The notes: a model not told the origin generated them from the letters alone. Positions 27,328 through 35,952 are shown, numbered from the stretch's first letter. The stretch: 64,000 nucleotides of DNA from Poriferisulfidus sp963668445 (GCA_963668445.1 OY764335.1:124001-188000); one strand, 5' to 3'. Translations and numbers: made by a program.

Positions 27328-28540
27328 GGGAGCCTCCTGCGAGATGGCTGTTGAATTGGGCGGACAGTTGAATGTGCCGGTGCTGCTGCTCGGCGAGCTG
27401 CGCGGCAAGGGCCAGTTCGTCGCCCCGAGCATCCAGCACGGCCTCCAGCGGGGCGTTGCCGGCTTCGTAGTCGCGCGCGGCCGCTTCCGCCTTATCCCTG
27501 AGGGCGGCCTGCTTTTCCTTGATCAGCACGATGTTGGCGCGGGCGCCATCGCGCTCGGCTTCCAGCGCGACCATGCGGCCCACCCATTCGCGCCATGCGT
27601 CCTGATGGGCATGCTGCGCGCTGCGCTTGCCGGCTCGGGCCGCGCGCTGCTTCGGCTCCTGATTGGAGGCGAACCACAGCGGGACGGAAACGGTCGCCTG
27701 CACGCTGATCCAGTCGTCCCCGGAAAAGTTCCGGCCTGCTTCGCGCTGCTTGTAGACGGCCTGCACTCCGTAGTTCGGCCCCGAGGCGGCGTCCGCCGCC
27801 GCCACTTCCTGCGCGGCGACGCGCACGTCCTCCGCCGCGATGCGCACCGGGTACAGCGCATTCCCGTCGCGGTTCCAAGCGGCTTCCGGAACCCCAGGCA
27901 CGGGCAAGGGCGGCACTTCGCCGACCAGTTGGGTCAGCCGCTCCTTTGCGGCGATGCGCTCGGCGGCCAGATCGTTCAGGCGTTGTTCCACGGCGGCGCG
28001 CGCGACATCGAGTTCGGAGAACCTGCCGTACACCGGACGGCCCGCTTCCAACTGGCCTCGAAAATCGTCTTCGAGGGTGCGGTAGAGCTCCAATTGCTGT
28101 TCGGCCAGCTGCTCCAGAGTCCGGATTTTGCCGAGTTCGGCGAGCTGGACGATGAGGACGGATTCCAGCCGCTTGAGCGCGTAGTCGGCCGCCAGCTGCT
28201 GGCGCCGGGACAGTTGCTCCTGCTTGGCGGACCGGGCCTTGCGCAGGGCATGGCTGGGAATCTCCTGCCGAATGCCCAGGACTTTCGACGTGGGCAGGAA
28301 CCGGTCGAACGCCGGGTCGCTGAGCGGCATGTTCTCCACGCCGACGAGCAGCTGCGGGTCGGGCAGGCCCATTTCGCCGTCGGCCAATGCCGCGAAGCGG
28401 ACGCCTTGCTCCAGTATCTGCGCGACGTGGGGGTGCTCGGCCAAGCGCTGGGCATAGTTCTCCAAGGTCTCGGCTTCGGCCGGCGCAGCGGCTATGGCTA
28501 TGGCCAGCAGCGCGGCCGCCCTGTGGTGCGGTATGGTCAT
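27314..28540 (-). CDS. cusC: CusC/TolC-type outer membrane efflux protein
   Basis: A 408-residue outer membrane factor for the Cus-like system. A cleavable signal (MTIPHHRAAALLAIAIAAAPAEA) precedes two helical repeats rich in Ala, Glu and Arg, the pattern of TolC-family alpha-barrels; a recognisable repeat segment is FLPTSKVLGIRQEIPSHALR. It lacks a lipobox, unlike E. coli CusC. A strong AGGAGG site precedes the start at 28540. It is the first gene of the cusCBA-like operon. A terminator-like hairpin separates it from the small Cys/Met-rich gene upstream. Confidence 0.85.
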   Translation of the reverse strand: MTIPHHRAAALLAIAIAAAPAEAETLENYAQRLAEHPHVAQILEQGVRFAALADGEMGLPDPQLLVGVENMPLSDPAFDRFLPTSKVLGIRQEIPSHALRKARSAKQEQLSRRQQLAADYALKRLESVLIVQLAELGKIRTLEQLAEQQLELYRTLEDDFRGQLEAGRPVYGRFSELDVARAAVEQRLNDLAAERIAAKERLTQLVGEVPPLPVPGVPEAAWNRDGNALYPVRIAAEDVRVAAQEVAAADAASGPNYGVQAVYKQREAGRNFSGDDWISVQATVSVPLWFASNQEPKQRAARAGKRSAQHAHQDAWREWVGRMVALEAERDGARANIVLIKEKQAALRDKAEAAARDYEAGNAPLEAVLDARGDELALAAQLAEQQHRHIQLSAQFNSHLAGGSHESD

Positions 28541-28597
28541 TGTTGCCTCCTAAGACGGTTTGTCGCCCGGCGCGCGCAAGGCGTACCGGCATACCTT

Positions 28598-28628
28598 TAA
28601 TAAAAAGGGAAGGCACCTCAACGGTGCC
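28598..28628 (-). terminator. Terminator or attenuator between the small Cys/Met-rich gene and cusC
   Basis: On the minus strand GGCACC-GTTGA-GGTGCC (28612-28628) forms a perfect 6-base stem and is followed by a pyrimidine tract reading TTCCCTTTTTATT. It lies just after the stop of the small gene and before cusC, so it may set different expression levels for the two. Confidence 0.5.
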
Positions 28629-28635
28629 AAGTCTT

Positions 28636-29007
28636 TTAAAGGAGGCGCGCCCGGGGGGGACGGCTGATGCCGTAGGAGGGAGAGGGTTTGCGCGTGCCGG
28701 TGCGCACGTTTGGCAAGGCGCCGGGGTCGAGGCCCGCAGCGGATTGGGCGCCGAACAGCAATGACGGTGTCGGCGCATCGCAGTGGCCGAGCATGCACGA
28801 GGCGCAAAGGCCATCGTTCCCGTAGGGCATTTCATGATTCCATGCCGGGTCGGACTCGCTTGGATCATGGCACTGCATGTCCGTATGCATCGCTTCGGGC
28901 TGCGCCATGCCGGCGCAGTCGCACAGGGCCGCAGAGGCCGCAGCGTAGGCGTTCATGCCGAATGCCGCCAGCATCAGCATCGCCAGCACGATTCTCAAGT
29001 GCTTCAT
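28636..29007 (-). CDS. Small secreted Cys/Met/His-rich protein, probably metal-binding
   Basis: A 123-residue protein with a signal peptide (MKHLRIVLAMLMLAAFGMNAYA). The mature part starts with ALCDCAGMAQPEAMHTDMQC and contains six cysteines (CDC, QCHD, CASCMLGHC), three histidines and many methionines within about 60 residues. Such composition suggests binding of copper or another thiophilic metal, in keeping with the cusCBA-like genes directly downstream. The C-terminal 40 residues are Pro/Arg-rich and look disordered. I do not recognise a named family. The ATG at 29007 was preferred to the TTG nine bases upstream. A truncated copy of part of this gene lies at 35.5 kb. Confidence 0.6.
   Translation of the reverse strand: MKHLRIVLAMLMLAAFGMNAYAAASAALCDCAGMAQPEAMHTDMQCHDPSESDPAWNHEMPYGNDGLCASCMLGHCDAPTPSLLFGAQSAAGLDPGALPNVRTGTRKPSPSYGISRPPRARLL
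28891..28932. repeat. 42-bp direct repeat, copy 1 (inside the Cys/Met-rich gene)
   Basis: This segment matches 35483-35524 in the same orientation with three mismatches in 42 bases. It encodes the LCDCAGMAQPEA part of the small gene. The pair flanks the 29-35 kb secretion module. Confidence 0.85.
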
Positions 29008-29069
29008 GAAAGGCAATATACATGAATATCTGCAAGTTGCAAGGTTTCGGATTGCGAAGCGCGGGGGAA

Positions 29070-29100
29070 TTGGCGCCGCCGCCTTTCTGTATGCTATAAT
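29070..29100 (+). promoter_or_regulatory. Candidate extended -10 promoter for the six-cysteine protein
   Basis: TGCTATAAT at 29092-29100 is an extended -10 with a perfect hexamer. TTGGCG at 29070 is a weak -35 at a 19-base spacing. The transcript would have a leader of about 85 bases, including a perfect 7-base hairpin (TGGCGAT / ATCGCCA, 29132-29163), before the start at 29195. Confidence 0.5.
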
Positions 29101-29194
29101 CCTTATCCAGCCAATAGGGGTGGCCTAACAGTGGCGATTTTGTCGTAATGCGGTTTATCGCCATAATTCCTACAGTGACAAATGAGGTGACATT

Positions 29195-29512
29195 ATGAGT
29201 AATAAGCTTGTGATTCCCATTGTGGCGGCGTTCGCGCTGGCTTCCGCATTTTTGGTTATTCCGCAAGTTCATGCAACGACGACTTGGAAGGAATGCTTGA
29301 ACGAATATGCCGAAAGTGATGCATCCTCTGCATGTAAAGGAGGAACCCACATCAACATATTTGTCGGTACTACCACCGGCAACTGCAATCTGGCGGACAC
29401 TTGTCCGAAAGACGATGGTACGTATCGACGCACAAATTACACGGGGCCTTCGGAGGACTTGGACGACCTCGTGGTCTGCGACGGAGTTCTGACGAAGGAC
29501 TCCTGCAATTAG
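29195..29512 (+). CDS. Small secreted six-cysteine protein, unknown family
   Basis: A 105-residue protein with a clear signal peptide (MSNKLVIPIVAAFALASAFL, cleaved near HA-TT). The mature 78 residues carry six cysteines spaced 13, 17, 6, 27 and 9 residues apart, so up to three disulfides are possible. The segment around SEDLDDLVVCDGVL faintly resembles the repeated motif of cyanovirin-N-like (CVNH) domains, but I would not assign it. A GAGGTGA site precedes the ATG. It has lower GC than its neighbours. The next genes encode a MacB-like exporter with TolC, so it may be a secreted effector or substrate of that system; this is inference from position only. Confidence 0.6.
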   Translation: MSNKLVIPIVAAFALASAFLVIPQVHATTTWKECLNEYAESDASSACKGGTHINIFVGTTTGNCNLADTCPKDDGTYRRTNYTGPSEDLDDLVVCDGVLTKDSCN

Positions 29513-30151
29513 TCATGACGACGATGTTGGGCAACTGAAGACGATCGGCCGTGATTGGCTCGTTGGAGTTTCCTGACTGATTTGTGGCGAGGTTCTTATT
29601 AAGCACGGTTGTCGCGCTGGTTTTTGAACCGCGGGCATTCCGAAAGTTGGCGCAGAGGGAACGCCTGCACGGCAGTGCGTTGATGCGTTTGCGGAAAATA
29701 GTGCCGCCCATGATGCATGGGTGCATGGGGTTGCGGCATTTCTGTCGCCAGTGATGCCAACCGTGCCGTACGGATAGGTTCTTAGTCCTCCACGACATCA
29801 CGGCGTGCCATGCCATATACGGGGCTTTCGGCCGATCAAGTGACCGTCTGGCTGCAGCCCCTTCGGAGCGGATCCTCGCCTTGGCCTCGGATGACCGCGA
29901 CGAGTTCGGGCCGCACGCGCGAAGCGCTAAGGCCGGGTATTGTTTGCGCGATTGGACCGATTGCTTTCCCCGTGCCGTGCATCCTCCCGCGCCGCTCGGG
30001 TTCCGGAAGGCAGGGCGGCCGGGCGACAGCATAAAATAAGAGCGTTGAGGTTTGATGCCCCAAACCGGAATGCCTTGATGAGTTTCCCGATCAGTGCTGT
30101 TTCCCGGCCCGGCTGCGCGCCCAGAGATGCGCGGAGGCCGTAGAGGTTGGC
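29513..30151. other. Gene-free stretch before the MacB-like ABC genes
   Basis: About 640 bases with no ORF that I can support on either strand; the long antisense frame here has no recognisable sequence. It may contain the promoter of the ABC operon (an AT-rich CATAAAATAAGAG segment near 30030), or decayed sequence. No terminator with a T-run follows the gene at 29195. Confidence 0.5.
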
Positions 30152-30841
30152 ATGCTGGTTTTGGAGAACATTCGCAAGAATTATTCCACGGGGCCGCTGG
30201 TCACGGAAGTGCTGCGCGGCGTGAGGTTGCGCATCGCCGTCGGGGACTTGCTGTCCATCATGGGGCCTTCCGGCAGCGGCAAGTCTACCTTGATGAACAT
30301 AATCGGGTTGCTGGATCAGCCCACCACGGGCTCTTATCGACTCAACGGCCAAGAGACGACCGAACTGGATGATGAATGCTTGTCAAGCATTCGCAACGCC
30401 AGCATCGGCTTCGTGTTTCAATCGTTTCGCTTGTTGCCCCGCTTGAGCGCTTGGGAAAATGTGGGCATGCCATTGCTATACCGGGGCGTGGACGAAAGCG
30501 AGATCAAGCATCTCGCGACCGAGGCGCTCGGCAAAGTGCAATTGGAGCACCGGCTGGACCACAAGCCGTCCGAACTGTCGGGCGGGCAGCAGCAACGGGT
30601 CGCCATCGCCCGCGCCCTGGCGGGCAAACCCGCGTTGATCCTCGCCGACGAGCCCACGGGCGCATTGGATGCGGATTCCGCAGAAGAAATCATGCAACTG
30701 CTAATCGATTTGAATGCGAACGAGCGCATGACCACCGTCATCATCACGCATGACCGCAAGGTGGCGAAGCAGTGCGCGCGTTGCGCTTATTTGCGCGACG
30801 GGCTTTTGCAGGAAGGCTCGCGGTCCGAAGGCCTGCCGTGA
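30152..30841 (+). CDS. ABC transporter ATP-binding protein, MacB/LolD type
   Basis: A 229-residue ATPase. The Walker A motif GPSGSGKST is at residues 38-46, the signature is LSGGQQQRVAIARAL, and Walker B with the family extension is LILADEPTGALD. The N-terminal IRKNYSTGPLVTEVLRGVRL and the Q-loop region FVFQSFRLLPRLSAWENV are those of the MacB/LolD/FtsE group, which drive mechanotransmission rather than direct transport. The permease partner is the next gene, which begins inside this stop codon (GTGA). The pair should energise extrusion of periplasmic substrates through the TolC protein encoded downstream. Confidence 0.9.
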   Translation: MLVLENIRKNYSTGPLVTEVLRGVRLRIAVGDLLSIMGPSGSGKSTLMNIIGLLDQPTTGSYRLNGQETTELDDECLSSIRNASIGFVFQSFRLLPRLSAWENVGMPLLYRGVDESEIKHLATEALGKVQLEHRLDHKPSELSGGQQQRVAIARALAGKPALILADEPTGALDADSAEEIMQLLIDLNANERMTTVIITHDRKVAKQCARCAYLRDGLLQEGSRSEGLP

Positions 30842-32088
30842 ACGCACAGTCCGCAAATCCCTTTGACATTGCTGAAGCGCGGCCGCATCGGCCGCCCAAG
30901 GCGCGCATTCTCGTTGACCTGAGGGTCGCGATGAGCAGCCTGGCAGTGTTTCGGCAACGTGCCGTCTTGGCGTTGATCGGCATCGTGGCCGGCATCGGTT
31001 CGGTGATCGTAATGATTTCGGTCGGGGTCATCGTCAAAAACCAGACATACCAGCAATTCCTGGATATGGGCACGGACGTGCTGACGGTTCGCGGGATAGG
31101 CTCGGGAGGGGAAGCGGCCGGTCGGCCGGGCTTCTCGCCGGAAATCGCGAAGCGACTGTCCGGTCTGCCTGCCATTGACGCGGTGGCGCCCTATATCCGG
31201 GCGCCCTTGGAACTTAGAAGCGGCGGCAAGGCATTGAGCGAAAAAGTGGAACTCGTCGGGGTGACCCGGTCGTTCGCAGGTATGAACAAGCTGGATGTCG
31301 CGCATGGCCGTTTCCTGTCGGAACTGGATTATCGGCGATCCTACTGCGTGCTGGGCGCGCAATTGGCCGAAGAGTTGGGCGGCACGGATCCCGAAGCCTT
31401 GCTGGGCGCATTCGTTAAAGTCGCCGATGCGGCGTACACCGTGGTCGGCGTTTTGCGGACGGCGCCCAGAGGCCAGCGCCCCTACGATGTGAACCGTTCG
31501 GTGCTCATTCCCCTGTCGACGGCCCAGCGCGCCTTGGGGACATCGAACATCCGCGTGGTGCTGGCGCGGATGCGCCACGGGACGCACCACGCGGTGGCGA
31601 CCGAACAGATCGAGCAGTATTTTGCCCGAGCCGCCCCGCGCCAGCGCATTCGGGTTCGCAGCCCCGAAGCGCTGATAGAGAAAATGTTCCGGCAAATGCG
31701 AATGCTTACCGTGCTGCTGGGGACGGCGGGAGCCATCTCGCTGCTTATTGGCAGCATCGGCGTCATGAATGTCATGTTGCTTTCCGTCTCGAATCGCCAG
31801 ACGGAAATAGGCCTGCGCCGGGCTCTCGGGGCATTGCGTCGCGACATCCAATGGCAATTCTTGTTCGAATCCTTGATCCTGTCCGCCATGGGGGGCATGT
31901 TGGGCACCGTTCTGGGGCTTGCGGCGTCTTACTTGATAAGTCATTGGGTCGATTGGACATTCGTGTTCTCTTGGGCGGCGGTTGCGCTGGCCATCGCGAT
32001 TACGCTTGCGGTCGGGGTGGTATCGGGCTACTACCCGGCATATCTGGCCGCCAAGATGGATCCCATTCAGGCCTTGAACAGCAAGTGA
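30838..32088 (+). CDS. ABC transporter permease, MacB/FtsX type
   Basis: A 416-residue permease with the MacB topology: a cytoplasmic N-terminus, one membrane helix (RAVLALIGIVAGIGSVIVMI), a large MacB_PCD periplasmic domain (about residues 70-280) and three C-terminal helices. It has the FtsX-family motif SVSNRQTEIGLRRALGALRR and ends SGYYPAYLAAKMDPIQALN, both diagnostic. The GTG at 30838 overlaps the upstream stop. The ATPase is a separate polypeptide here, unlike in E. coli MacB. Adaptor and channel genes follow. Confidence 0.9.
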   Translation: MNAQSANPFDIAEARPHRPPKARILVDLRVAMSSLAVFRQRAVLALIGIVAGIGSVIVMISVGVIVKNQTYQQFLDMGTDVLTVRGIGSGGEAAGRPGFSPEIAKRLSGLPAIDAVAPYIRAPLELRSGGKALSEKVELVGVTRSFAGMNKLDVAHGRFLSELDYRRSYCVLGAQLAEELGGTDPEALLGAFVKVADAAYTVVGVLRTAPRGQRPYDVNRSVLIPLSTAQRALGTSNIRVVLARMRHGTHHAVATEQIEQYFARAAPRQRIRVRSPEALIEKMFRQMRMLTVLLGTAGAISLLIGSIGVMNVMLLSVSNRQTEIGLRRALGALRRDIQWQFLFESLILSAMGGMLGTVLGLAASYLISHWVDWTFVFSWAAVALAIAITLAVGVVSGYYPAYLAAKMDPIQALNSK

Positions 32089-32094
32089 TGGATC

Positions 32095-33669
32095 ATGGGA
32101 ACCGGAACCGCGGCCGTGCATCATGGAGGCAGAGGCTCAAGCCGCGCGGGGGCGCCCTTCCGCGGATTCCCGGCGGAAGCGGCTCGGCGGGCGCGCCGGC
32201 CGGCGGCGATGACGTCCGCAAGCTTGGCGGTCTTGGCGCATCTGGCTTGTCCCGGCGTGCTTCTTGCCGTCGAGGCGGACCCGCATCTCGACCTGACGCT
32301 GGAGAGCAGCATCGTGCTGGCGCTGGCGAATAACCGCACGCTGCTGAACGCGCACCTGAACCGCGAGGCCGAGCGGTTCGCGCTGCAGGTCGCGGAGAAC
32401 AAGTTCGTTCCGCATCTGGAAGTCGGCTCGTTTGTCGAGCGCGAGCATGCCAAGCACCAGGTCGAGCGCAGCACCGTGGGCGGGGTCTCTTCGAAACTGA
32501 CGCTGAATATCCCTGCGGGCGGCAAGCTCGCATTGGATTGGAGCGGGTTCGAGAAGCATCTCCCGAACGTGCGGGAGAATCAGCGGTACGGAAGCGCCAT
32601 GACGCTGACCTTCACCCAGCCGTTGCTGCGCCATGCGGGCTTCGAAGTCAGCGCGGCATCGGTGGACATCGCGCAAATCTCCGAAAAGATAAATCGTCTG
32701 GCCCTGCAGAAGACGGCCATGGACGTCGTAACCTCCGTCATCCGGCGCTACCGCGCCTACCAGCAGGCGCAGCTCGCCTTGGAAATCAGCCGCAAGTCGC
32801 TGGAGCGGGCCGAGGCCTTGCTGGAAGTCAACACCCTGCTGGTCCGGTCCGGGCGCATGGCGGAGCAGGAGGTGGTTCAGACCCGGGCGAATATCGCCAG
32901 CCGGGAACTGAACGTGATTGCGGCCCAGAACCGCTTGGACTTGGCACGCTTGAACCTGATCGATATTCTGGACATCGACAGCCGCACGCGCGTCATGCCG
33001 AAGGACACGCTGGAGCTGCAATCGAAGCCCGATGAAGGTCGCAATTGGCGCGCCATCGCGCAACATCACCGCCCGGACTACCGGACCGCAGAGCTGAGCC
33101 TGCAAAATGCCGAGACGCGCGCCCGGGTCGCCGACAACAATCGCCTGTGGGATTTGTCGCTGCAACTGAGCGCAAACCTCGGACACGAAGCAAGGGACTT
33201 CGAGGATGCAATCGGCGCCTTGGACCGGGAGGATTACGAAGTGCGCCTGGACCTGTCCATTCCGTTCGGCGCGGCGCACGATCCGCGGGAGTTGGAGTAC
33301 ATTCAAGCCTCGGTCAATTTGCGCAAGGCGAAGAACAGCCTGATGGAAATGCGGCAACGGGTCGACATCGAGGTGCACAATGCGACGCGCGAGGTCAATC
33401 TGACCTACCGCCAGGTCGGTCTGGCGCGCACGGCTCTCGACCTGGTGGAGGAGAAACTCGAGGTGGAGAAGGAGAAGCTGCGCCTCGGCCTGTCGTCCAA
33501 CTTCCAATTGGTGTCTTTCGAAGACGACACCGTGGCGGCGCAGCACCGCGAACTGGATGCTACCATTGATTACCTCAACGCGCTGACCGAACTGGACCGG
33601 ACTGTGGGGACCACCTTGCAGACTTGGGACATTCGCGTCGAAGGCGACGGCGCCGGAGACGATTCATGA
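32095..33669 (+). CDS. TolC-family outer membrane protein
   Basis: Up to 524 residues. The mature region shows the two TolC repeats, with SIVLALANNRTLLNAHLNRE near the N-terminus, the NPxL-like FTQPLLRHAGFEVS segment and a second repeat with SIPFGAAHDPRELEYIQA. It would provide the outer membrane channel for the MacB-like transporter. The start is uncertain: ATG 32095 gives an Arg-rich leader of 38 residues, while ATG 32209 gives a more ordinary signal peptide (MTSASLAVLAHLACPGVLLA). The end overlaps the next gene by four bases. Confidence 0.85.
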   Translation: MGTGTAAVHHGGRGSSRAGAPFRGFPAEAARRARRPAAMTSASLAVLAHLACPGVLLAVEADPHLDLTLESSIVLALANNRTLLNAHLNREAERFALQVAENKFVPHLEVGSFVEREHAKHQVERSTVGGVSSKLTLNIPAGGKLALDWSGFEKHLPNVRENQRYGSAMTLTFTQPLLRHAGFEVSAASVDIAQISEKINRLALQKTAMDVVTSVIRRYRAYQQAQLALEISRKSLERAEALLEVNTLLVRSGRMAEQEVVQTRANIASRELNVIAAQNRLDLARLNLIDILDIDSRTRVMPKDTLELQSKPDEGRNWRAIAQHHRPDYRTAELSLQNAETRARVADNNRLWDLSLQLSANLGHEARDFEDAIGALDREDYEVRLDLSIPFGAAHDPRELEYIQASVNLRKAKNSLMEMRQRVDIEVHNATREVNLTYRQVGLARTALDLVEEKLEVEKEKLRLGLSSNFQLVSFEDDTVAAQHRELDATIDYLNALTELDRTVGTTLQTWDIRVEGDGAGDDS

Positions 33670-35465
33670 GCGACAGCCCTGCGCGCCCGTCCGACGCGGT
33701 CGGCTCGAATCTCTACCGGAATGTGCTGGACTCGGTGTCGAGCGGCATTTTGGCGCTGGATCTCGAGGGCCGGATCATACTGTTCAACGCGGCGGCGGTC
33801 AGGCTTACGGGGCTGCCCGCGGATGCGCTGCAAGGACGGCTGTTCAGCGAGGCGTTCGCGCAGCTGGAGGAAGCCGAGGAATTTGCCGACATCGTTTTCG
33901 ACGCCATCCATGACGTGGGGCAGATGCGCGTCGTCGAGGCGGCTTTCCAGGGCAAAAGATTCCCGTTGTCGATACGCACCGAGCATCTGACCGAAGAGCA
34001 CGACGGAAAGATTCGGCGCGTCGGCCTGATCGTGATGTTTTACGACCTGACCGGGGTCGCGGAGCAACGCGAAGAGGAACTCCGCTTGGCGAAAGAGGCC
34101 CACCTCAAGAATGTGGAGCTTTCGCATGCCTACCGCACTCTGGAAGCGGGCCACCAAAAATTGCAAGATCGACTGAAGGGCAAGTATGTTCGTTCTGCCA
34201 AGACGATATTGGTGGTCTTTATTTTCGCGTTCATTGCCTGGTACGGCTGGGACGCGGGCCCGAGCCCGGGGACGGCTGTCCGCCAGGGGGGCGAGACGGA
34301 TGCAGGGGGTGCCGAGAACCAGTCGGTGTGGGTGGTCGCGCCGCAGCGGCTCTCCTCCGCCGTCACGGTGACGGGCCGGCTGGAGCCGCGCCAGGAAGTG
34401 GAGGTGACCAGCCCCATCAAGGGCAAGGTGATCGCCATCCATTTCGCGTATGGCGAGCGCGTGAGCAAAGGCCAGAAGCTGGTTGAACTGGATGTCAGCG
34501 AAGTGGAAATCCAGCGCCATAAGGCGCGCGTCGAGTATATCCGTGCCAAGGAGCGCGTGGACGATTTGGAGCATTGGACCGACCATGTCGATGTGGCGCG
34601 CACCCGCCGGGACCTGTTGCAGGCGCAAATCGCGGTGGAAACCAGCAAAAACAAGCAGGAGCAGGCAGCATTTCTTCTGGAGCGAGGCATCATTCCGACG
34701 GCGGAGTTCAAGGCGGCCGAACGCGAGTACGAGCAACGCGAAATGTCCTTGCAGGAAGCCGAACAGGACCTGCAAACCATTTTGGCGCAAGGCGGCAAGG
34801 ACCTGCGGGTCGCCGCCATAGAACTCAGCAGCGCCAAGGCGCGCTTGGACAGCTTGGAGGAAATCATTCGCAAAGCCGAGGTGCTGGCGCCGGTGTCCGG
34901 CGTGGCGTTTCGTTCAGGCGCTGCGGGCGGCGACTCTCCTGCGGGCGACCGGGGGCTGGTGGCAGGAGCTTTCGTGGACCATGGCCAGCAGCTGCTGACG
35001 GTCGGCAACCTCGACGGGCTGACCGTGGTGGGCCAGGTGGACGAAGTGGACGTGGTCAAGATTCAGCCGGGCAATCCTGCCATTATCGTGGGCGATGCCT
35101 TCCCGGATCTTCGCCTCGCGGGCGAAATCACCCGGGTTTCTTCGCAAGCGACGAAGGGCGAGGGCAATGTGCCAAGCTACGAAGTGACCGCCGTGGTCGA
35201 AGCCTTGCCCGAGGAACATCGCGAGACGTTGCGCTTGGGGATGTCGGCGCGTCTGGAGGTGGTGGTCTATGAGCGCGAAGACGCCTTGCTGGTGCCGTTT
35301 CACGCGGTGCGGCTGCGAGACGGGCAGTCGTGGGTGCGCGTCAGGGATCCGGTGTCCGGGCAGGCCAAGGACGTGCGCGTGGAGCCGGGGGTTACGACTT
35401 TGGATGCCGTCGAGATTCTTGCGGGAGTCGAGGCAGGCAGCGAAGTCATCGTTCCTGAGCCATGA
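33666..35465 (+). CDS. PAS-domain sensor fused to a periplasmic adaptor (HlyD/MacA-like)
   Basis: A 599-residue protein of unusual build. Residues 15-130 form a PAS domain (SVSSGILALDLEGRIILFNA is the classic opening, ending VGLIVMFYDLTG), followed by a coiled coil (131-172) and one membrane helix (about 180-195, TILVVFIFAFIAWYGW). The periplasmic part is a membrane fusion protein: VTGRLEPRQEVEVTSPIKGK (lipoyl half), a long helical hairpin (about 290-400) and the beta-barrel. Normally the adaptor has only a short cytoplasmic tail; here that tail is a sensor domain. Its ATG overlaps the TolC stop, so it completes the ABC-TolC operon. I infer that a cytosolic signal is sensed by the PAS domain and passed to exporter assembly or activity. 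Confidence 0.85.
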   Translation: MSDSPARPSDAVGSNLYRNVLDSVSSGILALDLEGRIILFNAAAVRLTGLPADALQGRLFSEAFAQLEEAEEFADIVFDAIHDVGQMRVVEAAFQGKRFPLSIRTEHLTEEHDGKIRRVGLIVMFYDLTGVAEQREEELRLAKEAHLKNVELSHAYRTLEAGHQKLQDRLKGKYVRSAKTILVVFIFAFIAWYGWDAGPSPGTAVRQGGETDAGGAENQSVWVVAPQRLSSAVTVTGRLEPRQEVEVTSPIKGKVIAIHFAYGERVSKGQKLVELDVSEVEIQRHKARVEYIRAKERVDDLEHWTDHVDVARTRRDLLQAQIAVETSKNKQEQAAFLLERGIIPTAEFKAAEREYEQREMSLQEAEQDLQTILAQGGKDLRVAAIELSSAKARLDSLEEIIRKAEVLAPVSGVAFRSGAAGGDSPAGDRGLVAGAFVDHGQQLLTVGNLDGLTVVGQVDEVDVVKIQPGNPAIIVGDAFPDLRLAGEITRVSSQATKGEGNVPSYEVTAVVEALPEEHRETLRLGMSARLEVVVYEREDALLVPFHAVRLRDGQSWVRVRDPVSGQAKDVRVEPGVTTLDAVEILAGVEAGSEVIVPEP

Positions 35466-35541
35466 CGCGGGTGCGATTGCACCGCTTCGGGTTGCGCCAT
35501 GCCAGCGCAGTCGCACAGAGCCGCGATTGCACTTCATCACG
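35462..35541 (-). pseudogene. Truncated copy of the Cys/Met-rich small gene
   Basis: Read on the minus strand this segment encodes AIAALCDCAGMAQPEA, nearly the same as the start of the mature protein encoded at 28636-29007 (AASAALCDCAGMAQPEA). The signal-peptide part is missing and stops lie immediately upstream, so it cannot be expressed as such. The 42-bp core is at 35483-35524. Confidence 0.7.
35483..35524. repeat. 42-bp direct repeat, copy 2
   Basis: It matches 28891-28932 with three mismatches, same orientation. It lies just downstream of the PAS-adaptor gene and within the truncated gene copy. Confidence 0.85.
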
Positions 35542-35577
35542 GAAAAGTCGACTCTTGAAGCAAATAGCCCGCTCGCG

Positions 35578-35952
35578 TCAAGGTGCTTGGTCTGCGTGGG
35601 CAAGATGCATGCCTTCCGCTGCCGCGGCCAGCCGTTTGTCGTGCGTCCATAACTGCGTTGGGGGTTCCAAGGCCGCCGAAGCGAGCAGATGCACGTCGAC
35701 ATAGCCGATGCCGAGCCCCATCAGCTGGTTCTGCTCTATGAAGTAGAGGATTTCGGAATGGCTCGCGACGGATGCGGACGGCAATCGCTTCAGGCTTTCC
35801 AAGATTTCGCTCCGGTGCAAAAGGTTGCCGCAGGCGAGTTCGCCAATTACATAAGGGTGCATGAAGATCTGGCGGTCTCGGAGCAACTGCGATAGCGCGG
35901 CATTGCCAATTCGAAAATGCTCCACCCATACGGAGGTGTCAGCCAGAATCAT
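35578..35952 (-). CDS. vapC: PIN-domain ribonuclease toxin, VapC family
   Basis: A 124-residue PIN domain. The acidic catalytic residues are in MILADTSVWVEHFR (Asp5), HPYVIGELACGN (Glu) and IGYVDVHLLASA (Asp), with a final WTHDKRL (Asp), the pattern of VapC endoribonucleases that cut tRNA or rRNA. The ATG at 35952 overlaps vapB by 14 bases, the usual arrangement with the antitoxin first. A longer frame upstream exists but lacks the conserved start. Confidence 0.88.
   Translation of the reverse strand: MILADTSVWVEHFRIGNAALSQLLRDRQIFMHPYVIGELACGNLLHRSEILESLKRLPSASVASHSEILYFIEQNQLMGLGIGYVDVHLLASAALEPPTQLWTHDKRLAAAAEGMHLAHADQAP

Noticed and set aside
29370..30032. Antisense 220-codon frame in the gap before the ABC genes
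   Set aside because: It overlaps the secreted six-cysteine gene, has no recognisable domain and no ribosome binding site.
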